Shown here: in pieces, positions 1 through 7,165 of the stretch
Layout of the letters: each line of letters starts with the position of its first letter
Numbering within the stretch: the first letter of the stretch is position 1
Assembly: GCA_034429195.1 (NCBI GenBank)
Contig: DAOUGQ010000005.1
Coordinates: 162,001-226,000 of the forward strand
From: UBA4782 sp034429195
GTDB lineage: Bacteria > Chloroflexota > Anaerolineae > Anaerolineales > Anaerolineaceae
Direction of reading: 5' to 3'
Length of the DNA stretch: 64,000 bases
Translations under genes and position numbers: made by a program
Notes under the pieces: model-generated
What the model was told of the DNA's origin: nothing
Databases searched by the model: none
Seen by the model: only the letters and a program-made list of their open reading frames with translations

Positions 1-215
1 TCGTTAAAAGCTGCCTGCATTGTTAAAAGCATGTTAGTACCAGTATCACCATCTGGCACTGGAAAAACATTCAAGGAGTTAACATACTGGTGATTTGTCC
101 GAAGCCAGGTCATTCCAGCCTCAAAAAGGGCTTTAAATTCTTGCCCAGTAATTCCTTTCGAGAGGATGGACGTCTCTTTACCAAGCTTATTATTAAAAAC
201 TAATTCATCCGTCAT
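1..215 (-). CDS. fakA: FakA/YloV-type fatty acid kinase (N-terminal fragment)
   Basis: The gene runs off the left edge of the window, so only about the first 71 residues are visible. It starts with ATG at 215 and carries the DAK-family signature NVFPVPDGDTGTNM near residues 49-62, the ATP/Mg2+-binding loop of the FakA (YloV, DhaK/DhaL-like) family. FakA phosphorylates fatty acids bound to FakB carrier proteins. It sits 20 bp downstream of a gls24/Asp23 gene, the same pairing as yloU-yloV in Firmicutes, which supports the call. The catalytic and C-terminal domains cannot be judged from here. Confidence 0.88.
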   Translation of the reverse strand, partial: MTDELVFNNKLGKETSILSKGITGQEFKALFEAGMTWLRTNHQYVNSLNVFPVPDGDTGTNMLLTMQAAFN

Positions 216-235
216 AAGGTATCCATTCTACTGAT

Positions 236-592
236 TTAATCCAGGTCGCTAATACGCAACCCACGAACATGGACATTTACTTCTTTAACCTGTAATCCAG
301 TTGATTTTTCTACATGGTACCGAACACTTTCTGCCACGCTGGATGCAACTGATTTTATTCGAGTGCCATATTCTACTATGATATATAGGTCAATGCTGAT
401 AGTATTTTCGTCCTGTCGAACTTCTACGCCCATTAGAGGATCTTTAACTAAAGCATGAGCAATGCCCTGTGCGAAATTTTTTGCAGCAAGTCCCACAACA
501 CCGTATGATTCCAATGAGGATTGGTAAGCAATTGTAGCAATTGCCCGCTGTGAGATATAGATATTCCCTGTAGAAATAGTTGAGTCGCTCAT
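236..592 (-). CDS. Asp23/Gls24 family envelope stress protein
   Basis: A 118-residue protein of the Asp23/Gls24 (YloU, DUF322) family. Visible family features are the N-terminal ISQRAIATIAYQSSLESYGVVGL stretch split over residues 14-36 and the middle VDLYIIVEYG-like strand (here IDLYIIVEYGTRI), ending in a VNVHVRGLRI strand. Proteins of this family are small, lack enzymatic motifs and are tied to envelope or alkaline stress in Firmicutes. It precedes fakA by 20 bp on the same strand and is divergent from rpmB, the classic rpmB / yloU-yloV arrangement. The exact role is unknown; the family assignment is firm. Confidence 0.88.
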   Translation of the reverse strand: MSDSTISTGNIYISQRAIATIAYQSSLESYGVVGLAAKNFAQGIAHALVKDPLMGVEVRQDENTISIDLYIIVEYGTRIKSVASSVAESVRYHVEKSTGLQVKEVNVHVRGLRISDLD

Positions 593-614
593 TTTCCCTT
601 TCCTTCTTATTATG

Positions 615-639
615 TAACAGTTATTCTTGCTAACAGTTA
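615..639. repeat. Tandem TAACAGTTA boxes in the gls24/rpmB divergent promoter
   Basis: The nonamer TAACAGTTA occurs at 615-623 and again at 631-639, a 16-bp period. The second copy overlaps the proposed rpmB promoter. Each box is nearly self-complementary. It could be an operator or chance. Confidence 0.4.
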
Positions 640-655
640 CGGTTTATAGTAAAAT
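627..655 (+). promoter_or_regulatory. Probable sigma-70-type promoter of rpmB
   Basis: TTGCTA at 627-632 and TAAAAT at 650-655 are separated by 17 bp, in the 129-bp gap between divergent gls24 and rpmB. The same TTGCTA -35 occurs in front of the kinase operon at 7114. Confidence 0.5.
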
Positions 656-721
656 AATAACTCGTGTTTGGTGAGACTGAATAAAAGCCGTATTTCTGTT
701 TTGAAAGGAAGTGTACTTATC

Positions 722-904
722 ATGGCTAAATGTGAAATTTGTGGCAAGACAACAACTTTTGGGCATAACCGAAGTTTTTCACAACGAGCAACCAATCGAA
801 AGTACTTGCCCAATTTGCAACGTGTTTCAGTGTTGGTTGGCGGGCGGAAGGTTCGTAAGGTTTTATGCGCTCGCTGCATTCGTTCGATGTCCAAAACAGC
901 ATAA
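722..904 (+). CDS. rpmB: 50S ribosomal protein bL28
   Basis: A 60-residue bL28. MAKCEICGK at the start and CARCIRSM near the end supply two CxxC pairs, so this is the zinc-binding (C+) form of the protein. NRSFSQRATNRKYLPNLQRV is the conserved basic core. The ATG at 722 is preceded by GAAAGGAAG at a normal distance, so the longer upstream reading frame is not used. Divergent from gls24-fakA, with a hairpin terminator just downstream. Confidence 0.97.
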   Translation: MAKCEICGKTTTFGHNRSFSQRATNRKYLPNLQRVSVLVGGRKVRKVLCARCIRSMSKTA

Positions 905-927
905 TATTTCTCGTTTTCATACAATTC

Positions 928-954
928 AAAAATTACGGCTTCGCCGTGATTTTT
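928..954. terminator. Bidirectional terminator between rpmB and rpe
   Basis: A 12-bp stem, 928-939 against 943-954 (AAAAATTACGGC paired with GCCGTGATTTTT, one G-U), closes a 3-nt TTC loop. A T-run on each strand makes it usable for rpmB and for the convergent rpe. Confidence 0.85.
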
Positions 955-956
955 GT

Positions 957-1619
957 TTAATTGATAGAATTACGCAAGGCAGTAACGCCCGCTGAAATTC
1001 CTTCAGGATAGCCAAATATCGCGGTCGCTGCAACAGCAATTCTTGCACCAGCTTGATATACTATTGGTAATGTTGTAGCATTAATGCCACCATCTACCTG
1101 TATACTGACTGATAGACTCCTTTCATCTATCATTTGTTTTATCTGCTGAATTTTGTCAACCGTACAATTTAGAAATGACTGTCCAGAAAAACCTGGATTT
1201 ACACTCATAACCAGAACAAAATCTACGTCAGGCAGAATGGTTTCGAGCATACCTGCTGGTGTTGCTGGAGTTAAAGCTATCCCAGGGTGACTGCCGCGAG
1301 ATCGAATATGGTCTAATGTACGCTGGATAAGTGGATTACCTTCTAGATGAACGCAAACATAACTGGCACCTGCATCAATAAAGGCATCAACGAAATTGTC
1401 AGGTTTTTCTATCATTAGATGAACATCTAATGGAAGGTTGGTCACTTTCTTACAATGTTCAACAATAAAAGGCCCCATAGTTATATTGGGTACAAAATGT
1501 CCATCCATGACATCGATATGTATCCAATCAACTTTACTTTCTTCACATAAATGTAATTGATCACCTAATTTTGTAAAATCTGCTGATAGTATCGAAGCAG
1601 AAATAATGAGATCCGACAT
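957..1619 (-). CDS. rpe: Ribulose-phosphate 3-epimerase
   Basis: A 220-residue TIM-barrel enzyme that interconverts ribulose-5-phosphate and xylulose-5-phosphate. Motifs seen in order: ISASILSADFTKLG (start), IHIDVMDGHFVPNITMG with the metal-binding His/Asp, LPLDVHLMIEKPD, LVMSVNPGFSGQSF (phosphate loop) and IQVDGGINATT. The length is normal. ATG at 1619 has AGGAT upstream. It follows the Ser/Thr kinase gene by 10 bp, as in Firmicutes prkC-rsgA-rpe clusters, although rsgA is missing here. It serves the same pathway as tal-pgi, rpiB and tkt at 49558-54845. Confidence 0.96.
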   Translation of the reverse strand: MSDLIISASILSADFTKLGDQLHLCEESKVDWIHIDVMDGHFVPNITMGPFIVEHCKKVTNLPLDVHLMIEKPDNFVDAFIDAGASYVCVHLEGNPLIQRTLDHIRSRGSHPGIALTPATPAGMLETILPDVDFVLVMSVNPGFSGQSFLNCTVDKIQQIKQMIDERSLSVSIQVDGGINATTLPIVYQAGARIAVAATAIFGYPEGISAGVTALRNSIN

Positions 1620-1629
1620 TTTTTATATC

Positions 1630-2709
1630 CTATCTATTGGAACTGAGTTGTAAAAGGACATACATCCAAAAAGGAATTAAGCCACCTGTAAGTAAGAAAG
1701 CAAGTAAGCCGATACCCCAGGTTAACCAATCAAAGCTTAGTGAAGACTTTTCAGATTCAGCATTGTTATTCTGCACATCATTCAGATTTGTAACCACTGG
1801 AACCTGATAAGTCTGTTCCATATTGCTTCGACTAGTAATAGAATCTTTTGTTTCATCAATTCTGATAGAATTTGTTGCCTGCCCAAAATTGACCAGGATA
1901 CGTTCAAATTGGTCTGCTGAACGGTATCTGGCAGATGGCTCTTTGGATAAGACTTTAAGAATAATCTTTTCCAATTCTGCAGGGATCAAAGGATTTAGCT
2001 GAGAAGGAGAGGGAGGTAACTGCTCCCGATGAAGGCGGGCATACTCTTTGGGGTCATCTGCCTGAAATGGAAGACGACCAGTTAACATTTCAAATAAAAT
2101 TACACCTAGAGAATAGACATCAGAAGCTGGTAATGGGGCTTTTCCGGCAGCTTGTTCGGGTGAAAAGTATTGAGGAGAACCCCAAACAAGATCGCTTTGC
2201 TCTTCAGGATGAATGGAGGCAAGAGCCCTGGCGATGCCAAAATCGGTTACTTTCAACCGCATATCAGGTGTAACTAACATGTTCAGTGGCTTTACATCAC
2301 AATGAATCAATCCAGCGCGATGCGCATAACCAATACCTGCGCAAGCCTGAGTGATCAGATGTAGTGCCTCATCAACTTCAAAATAACCTTTTTGTCGAAG
2401 AAGTTGTTTTAGATCGGTGCCAGGAACAAGTTCCATCACTATAAATAATTTATTCTGGTCATAGCCGAAATCATGAATAGTAACAATATTAGGATGAGCG
2501 AGATTGGCTGCTGCTTTTGCTTCTTGGCGAAAGCGTGCTTGAAATTCTGGATCATAAAAAAAATTCTGCCGCAATACTTTGATCGCAACTGAACGTTCCA
2601 GCATTACGTCATACGCTTTATAAACAATCGCCATTCCACCTCTGCCAAGGGTGTGTTCGAGGCGATAGCGATTATTTAATAGCGTTTCTTGTTTTTGTTG
2701 ATCGGCCAT
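1630..2709 (-). CDS. PknB-type Ser/Thr protein kinase with one C-terminal membrane helix
   Basis: A 359-residue Hanks-type kinase. The kinase domain spans about residues 15-275: GRGGMAIVYKAYD (Gly loop), VAIKVL (Lys), HCDVKPLNML (catalytic loop, where the usual HRD Arg is Cys), DFGIARA and SPEQAAGK. After a hydrophilic linker of about 50 residues comes one membrane helix near 330-352 and only a few residues beyond it. PASTA repeats, typical of PrkC/PknB, are absent, so there is no sensor outside the membrane. Cotranscribed with rpe. The HCD in place of HRD suggests regulation other than classical activation-loop phosphorylation. Confidence 0.92.
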   Translation of the reverse strand: MADQQKQETLLNNRYRLEHTLGRGGMAIVYKAYDVMLERSVAIKVLRQNFFYDPEFQARFRQEAKAAANLAHPNIVTIHDFGYDQNKLFIVMELVPGTDLKQLLRQKGYFEVDEALHLITQACAGIGYAHRAGLIHCDVKPLNMLVTPDMRLKVTDFGIARALASIHPEEQSDLVWGSPQYFSPEQAAGKAPLPASDVYSLGVILFEMLTGRLPFQADDPKEYARLHREQLPPSPSQLNPLIPAELEKIILKVLSKEPSARYRSADQFERILVNFGQATNSIRIDETKDSITSRSNMEQTYQVPVVTNLNDVQNNNAESEKSSLSFDWLTWGIGLLAFLLTGGLIPFWMYVLLQLSSNR

Positions 2710-2780
2710 ACGAAAAGATTATAACATAGCAGGTTGCTGCCATACGCTATAATAAGCTCTATGATTAAGGAAATTGGATC

Positions 2781-3863
2781 ATGAAAATAGCGCAAATCAA
2801 ACACAATTTAACAGCTAACCCCTTAATGTTTTTTTTGATTTTTATCCCATTCGCGATTGCTGGCAATGTTTTTAATTGGAATCCCGGTGTTGTATTTGCT
2901 TTATCTGCTTTATCAGTGATTCCTTTAGCTGGCTATATTGGGGCAGCAACTGAAGCCCTTTCGTATTATTCAGGACCCAAAATTGGGGGGCTTCTTAACG
3001 CCACTTTGGGTAATGCAGCTGAATTGATCATTACTCTAGTAGCTATTCGAGAAGGATTTTTAGAGCTCGTCAAGGCATCCATAACAGGTTCAGTAATTGG
3101 CAATTTGCTATTGGTGATGGGTTTTGCAATGTTGACAGGTGGTTTGAAAAATGGTGTCCAACGATTCAATCGCTCTCACACTGGAAATCATAGTATGCTT
3201 TTAGTTATTTCGATTATTGCTTTAGTGATCCCTTCACTCTTTAGTTCTTCCATTGGATCAAATGGTAGTCCACATGTTGAAGCCTTGTCTTTAGGTGTAG
3301 CTGGAGTGATGATCATTATTTATATCCTGGGCTTAATATATAGCCTTCGTGCAAGTAGCCCAGTAACATTCTCACTGGATGAAAAACAACCTTCACCAGC
3401 ATGGTCAAAAATTACTGCTATTGTGGTACTTGCTGCTGCAACAGGTGGAGTGGTTTGGATCAGTGAAATCCTTGTTGGAACTGTAGATCAAGTGGTTTCT
3501 ACACTGGGTTTTTCTGAATTCTTCCTTGGGATCATTTTGATCCCCGTCGTAGGCAATGTTGCAGAGCATTTGGTAGCAGTACAAGTCGCATTACGTAATA
3601 AAATGGATCTATCCGTTGAAATCGCATTATCTTCCAGTTTACAGGTAGCGCTTTTTGTAGCACCTTTGCTTGTATTCATCAGTTTGGTCATAGGTAATCC
3701 ACTTACTTTGATTTTCAATGTATTTGAGTTACTTGCGTTAGGAGCAGCTGTAATGATCTCAGCACTTGTCTCTTCTGATGGGGAATCAAACTGGTTGGAA
3801 GGTGCAGGTTTATTAGGTGTTTATTTCATTTTGGGAATAGCTTTCTTTCTATTTCCCTCATGA
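2781..3863 (+). CDS. cax: Calcium/proton antiporter (CaCA superfamily, CAX type)
   Basis: A 360-residue inner-membrane protein with about 11 hydrophobic segments. It carries the two alpha-repeat signatures of the Ca2+/cation antiporter superfamily: GGLLNATLGNAAELIITLVAI (residues about 66-87) and the later inverted copy containing IPVVGNVAEHLVAVQVALRNK. The acidic residue in each (NAAE, NVAE) is the ion-binding Glu. The product would export Ca2+ from the cytosol using the proton gradient. ATG follows GGAT. Divergent from the kinase gene; the SH3 gene follows after 7 bp, suggesting one transcript. Confidence 0.93.
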   Translation: MKIAQIKHNLTANPLMFFLIFIPFAIAGNVFNWNPGVVFALSALSVIPLAGYIGAATEALSYYSGPKIGGLLNATLGNAAELIITLVAIREGFLELVKASITGSVIGNLLLVMGFAMLTGGLKNGVQRFNRSHTGNHSMLLVISIIALVIPSLFSSSIGSNGSPHVEALSLGVAGVMIIIYILGLIYSLRASSPVTFSLDEKQPSPAWSKITAIVVLAAATGGVVWISEILVGTVDQVVSTLGFSEFFLGIILIPVVGNVAEHLVAVQVALRNKMDLSVEIALSSSLQVALFVAPLLVFISLVIGNPLTLIFNVFELLALGAAVMISALVSSDGESNWLEGAGLLGVYFILGIAFFLFPS

Positions 3864-3870
3864 GTAGATT

Positions 3871-4344
3871 ATGTTGCGGATTAAAGAATTATTCAGTCTC
3901 TGGTCGATCATCATTTTCTTTGGAACACTAAGTGTTCTTTGTGTGATTGGCACCCTGTTGATTGCTTTTTTGTCCAACCGCACAGCTACTTCAGGATTTC
4001 CAACCGCTTCTTTCCTGATTATTCCTGCGCCATCGTTAACTGCAACAATAGATCCTCGAATAAATTTAACTCCAACTCCTGATGGAGAAATTGTTAATGG
4101 GGTTGGAAAGGGAAGTATTGTTCAGATCCACGGTACTGAAGGTGCTGGTTTACGATTAAGGTCTGGTCCAGGTACAGGGTACAATCTGAAATTTGTGGCG
4201 ATGGATGCAGAGCTATATGAGGTGAAGGATGGACCTGTTGACGCAGATGGATATGTATGGTGGTTCCTTGTATCACCATATGACGAAAATCGTTCTGGTT
4301 GGGCTGTTGCTGACTATTTAAGCCTTGTAAAAGATACCCCTTAA
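3871..4344 (+). CDS. Membrane-anchored SH3-like domain protein
   Basis: A 157-residue protein with one N-terminal hydrophobic helix (about 12-33) and then a Thr/Pro-rich linker (about 40-72). The bacterial SH3-like domain (about 78-155) includes GLRLRSGPGTGYNLKFVAMDAE, split here as GLRLRSGPG and YNLKFVAMD, and ends in SGWAVADYLSLV. Such domains usually bind cell-wall material, so an extracytoplasmic location is inferred. It follows the antiporter gene by 7 bp and meets glnA tail to tail with one base between the stop codons and no visible terminator. Confidence 0.82.
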   Translation: MLRIKELFSLWSIIIFFGTLSVLCVIGTLLIAFLSNRTATSGFPTASFLIIPAPSLTATIDPRINLTPTPDGEIVNGVGKGSIVQIHGTEGAGLRLRSGPGTGYNLKFVAMDAELYEVKDGPVDADGYVWWFLVSPYDENRSGWAVADYLSLVKDTP

Positions 4345-4345
4345 G

Positions 4346-5767
4346 CTAAAGATCAAAATATTTTGCAATTTCGTATGGATGAGGGCGGATACTCACTTCG
4401 TAGTTTTCTTTTTCTTTGGCTTGAATCCAACTTTCGATCATTCCTGTGTCAAAGACATCACCTGAAAGAAGGAATTGGTTATCCGCCTCAAGCGCATGTA
4501 GAGCATCTGGTAGCGAGGTAGGAAGACTTTTGATAGTGGCTCGTTTTTCAGGCGTCCAAGAAAAAATATCTTCATTGATCGGGCCAAAACCTGCTTTAGT
4601 TGGATCAATTCGTTTTTTAATTCCGTCAATCCCCGCCAATAGCATTGCAGCCATAGCCAGATAGGGATTGCAAGTCGCGTCGGGTGGCCGAAACTCAAAA
4701 CGAACTTGATGAGCTTTCGTTGCATATGAGGGAACTCGAATAGCGGCACTGCGATTTCCCTTAGAGAAAATACAGCTTGTGGGTGCTTCATATCCAGGAA
4801 CAAGACGCCGATATGAATTTGTTGATGGATTTGTCCAAGCGAGAAGAGCGGGAGCATGTGTCAATAAACCGCCTATGAAGAATAAGGCGTTTTCCGACAG
4901 TAAAGTTGAATCTTGAACGCCGTAAAATAAATTATTGCCTGATCGTATCAATTGAATATGGAAATGCATACCATTGCCAGCTTCTCCGAACAAAGGTTTT
5001 GGCAAGAAGGAAGCTACTTTTCCTACACGAAAAGCAACCATGCGCGTGAAATACTTGATACACATCGTTGAATCACCTGCAGCAATGATCGAAAGCATGG
5101 GTGTTTCGATTTCACATTGCCCAGGACCTCCTACTTCATGATGGTGATATTTTATCGGGATTCCGATTTTCTCTAATTCGTGCACAATTTGACTGCGAAC
5201 CTGGAATTGTCGATCGCCAGGTGGAATTGCGTGGTATCCACCATGTGTAGGATTCTGATATGCTTCAGATGTTTTTCCCGCATTCCAGATTGCTTCATCG
5301 GAATCAAAATAGTATCTGGATATATTACAAGTATTTTCAATTTCTGCATGATCAAAAATGTAAAACTCGAATTCTGGACCCCATCGGGATTCATCTGCTA
5401 CTCCGCTTTGTAAAAGGTATCGTTCAGCTTTTTTTGCAATCAGGCGGGGGTCACGGTTAAAAGGATTTTTGGTATCAGCCTCCACTATATTGCAAATGAA
5501 GGATAATGTCGAAAGGTCATAAAAAGGATCAAAAAAACCGGTTTGTAAATCGGGTATAAGTGCCATATCTCCACTTTTTACACTTTTTAAACCGATGCTG
5601 GATCCGTCAAAACCAACCCCACTATTCATCAGGTTCGGTGTAAATTCCGAAGGTGACAGTGTTACATGATGCCATTTCCCCCAAAAATCACAATATTTTA
5701 AATCTATCATCTGAATCTTTTGTTCCTTGATAAAAGCAGCAGAGTCACTAAAGTCTTTGAACAACAT
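4346..5767 (-). CDS. glnA: Glutamine synthetase, type I
   Basis: A 473-residue GSI that makes glutamine from glutamate, ammonia and ATP. Motifs in order: GVGFDGSSI (beta-grasp), WGPEFEFYIFD (metal Glu), HHHEVGGPGQCEIE, GNGMHFHIQL, NPSTNSYRRLVPGYEAPT, EFRPPDATCNPYLAMAAML and a C-terminal HPYEIAKYFDL. The adenylylation loop NLYDLP of enterobacterial GS is replaced by INEDIFSW (residues 397-404), so the Tyr that GlnE modifies is absent. ATG at 5767 has a strong GGAGGGG. Monocistronic by position; no glnB, amtB or glnR is nearby. Confidence 0.95.
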   Translation of the reverse strand: MLFKDFSDSAAFIKEQKIQMIDLKYCDFWGKWHHVTLSPSEFTPNLMNSGVGFDGSSIGLKSVKSGDMALIPDLQTGFFDPFYDLSTLSFICNIVEADTKNPFNRDPRLIAKKAERYLLQSGVADESRWGPEFEFYIFDHAEIENTCNISRYYFDSDEAIWNAGKTSEAYQNPTHGGYHAIPPGDRQFQVRSQIVHELEKIGIPIKYHHHEVGGPGQCEIETPMLSIIAAGDSTMCIKYFTRMVAFRVGKVASFLPKPLFGEAGNGMHFHIQLIRSGNNLFYGVQDSTLLSENALFFIGGLLTHAPALLAWTNPSTNSYRRLVPGYEAPTSCIFSKGNRSAAIRVPSYATKAHQVRFEFRPPDATCNPYLAMAAMLLAGIDGIKKRIDPTKAGFGPINEDIFSWTPEKRATIKSLPTSLPDALHALEADNQFLLSGDVFDTGMIESWIQAKEKENYEVSIRPHPYEIAKYFDL

Positions 5768-5794
5768 ACCCCTCCAAGATGATGTAATTGAGAT

Positions 5795-7009
5795 TTATTT
5801 ACTTTTATGCTTAAATATCCAAACGAGAATACTGATTATTGCAGCCAGAATACCCAATCCTGCTATTGCCTGAAAAACAGTCTTGGGTTGCATTCCGGGC
5901 AGTACAACATTTCCATTCCCGTAACTGGCAAATTTCTTTCCCCAGGGTGTTTTGAGGGCTTGTTGAACTCTTTTTCTCCCGATAAAAGGATACCAATATA
6001 CATTATGATAAAAATTGCTGGCAAAAAAGCTCCAAGGAACCAGTGGACTTTGTAAAAGTACTTTTTCAAAGGGTTTTAAAGGACCATGATAAATCATTTT
6101 TTGCCCGCGCGACGCAAATGTATCTTCTTGAATGAAATTCCAGGAAGGCTCCTGATTAATATCATATCCGACTATGCTAATTTGAGATGGATTCCCAACA
6201 CCAAGTCCTTTTTCATGTGCAAGGCGGATAAAGGGAATGTTCATGGGATCGAAACCCTGGAGCTTAGCGGAAATTGCGTCAATCGCAACCTGATCTGATG
6301 ACGCCAGAATAATGTTTTTCTCGTGCCATCGCATAGCTCGAGGTCCAGGTCCGTCACCGGCAAAAGTTCCATCCATCACTGCGAATAAGCCAGGATGAAT
6401 ATCCTGCTGAATCATCAACAAATCTACAAGAGTTTCATGAATGACGCTGTGTGTCCAATGACGATTACGGTGTAATAATCCTCCAAAGGCATTCTTCATA
6501 GCACCTGTGATGGTGGTAAATACGTGGGTCTTAACTGTCGGCAGATGAATGATGTTCTTTCCCACCAAATCCTTAGGAATATAAACGCCTTCAGGGTAGA
6601 CTTTATCTAAAACAAGGAAAGGTTGTTTTGGTTCGTATTTTATCCAATCAAATTTTTGTTCGTACAAATAGAGACAGGGAATCTGATAAGTATCTGTAAC
6701 AAAGCGATGTTTGTTATTTACTTCACCTTCTTTAGTATCCACCACAACAGTATCATTGTGAATACCGACGATATCTTCATATCCATTACTTTTAAGTGTC
6801 TTAATTACTCCTTCAATTTGCCAAGGTGTGGAAGAACATGCAGGATACCAGGTCTGCCATGAAATATTGATCTTTAATCCTGTTGTATTTTCCTTTGGAA
6901 GAGCTGATTGAAATTCAACTAATTTCATCAAGCGGTCGATATCTTCCAGGATGGTATCAGGGGTTGTTTTTAAAACGGCAACTTTACCTTTTCCAGGAAA
7001 GTCAATCAT
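5795..7009 (-). CDS. DUF362 family protein with C-terminal membrane anchor
   Basis: A 404-residue protein of the DUF362 family. Seen are VAVLKTTPDTILEDIDRLM at the N-terminus, KNIIHLPTVKTHVFTTITGAMKNAFGGL in the middle (given in two parts: IIHLPTVKTHVF, GAMKNAFGG), ASSDQVAIDAISAKLQGFDP, and one helix near the C-terminus (PKTVFQAIAGLGILAAIIS). The biochemical function of the family is not established; many members have a ferredoxin domain, but no CxxCxxC cluster motif is seen here. ATG at 7009 with GGGAG six bases upstream is preferred over the GTG nine codons earlier. Confidence 0.8.
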   Translation of the reverse strand: MIDFPGKGKVAVLKTTPDTILEDIDRLMKLVEFQSALPKENTTGLKINISWQTWYPACSSTPWQIEGVIKTLKSNGYEDIVGIHNDTVVVDTKEGEVNNKHRFVTDTYQIPCLYLYEQKFDWIKYEPKQPFLVLDKVYPEGVYIPKDLVGKNIIHLPTVKTHVFTTITGAMKNAFGGLLHRNRHWTHSVIHETLVDLLMIQQDIHPGLFAVMDGTFAGDGPGPRAMRWHEKNIILASSDQVAIDAISAKLQGFDPMNIPFIRLAHEKGLGVGNPSQISIVGYDINQEPSWNFIQEDTFASRGQKMIYHGPLKPFEKVLLQSPLVPWSFFASNFYHNVYWYPFIGRKRVQQALKTPWGKKFASYGNGNVVLPGMQPKTVFQAIAGLGILAAIISILVWIFKHKSK

Positions 7010-7113
7010 TTCATCTCCCGATGAGTGAATTATCACCTTATAAATTGTACAGTATTGTAGAAGAGTAGTCCAGTTACCTTACAAATGCGATAACAATAGA
7101 AAACTACCATAAG

Positions 7114-7142
7114 TTGCTAAACAATTCCATAAGGCATATAAT
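7114..7142 (+). promoter_or_regulatory. Promoter of the kinase/phosphatase/FHA operon
   Basis: TTGCTA (7114-7119), a 17-bp spacer, then a perfect TATAAT (7137-7142). The start point would be near 7149, 17 nt ahead of the TTG start codon. No other promoter of this quality is seen down to 12965, consistent with one transcript. Confidence 0.75.
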
Positions 7143-7165
7143 TTTTCATATACCTGGAGGACAGA

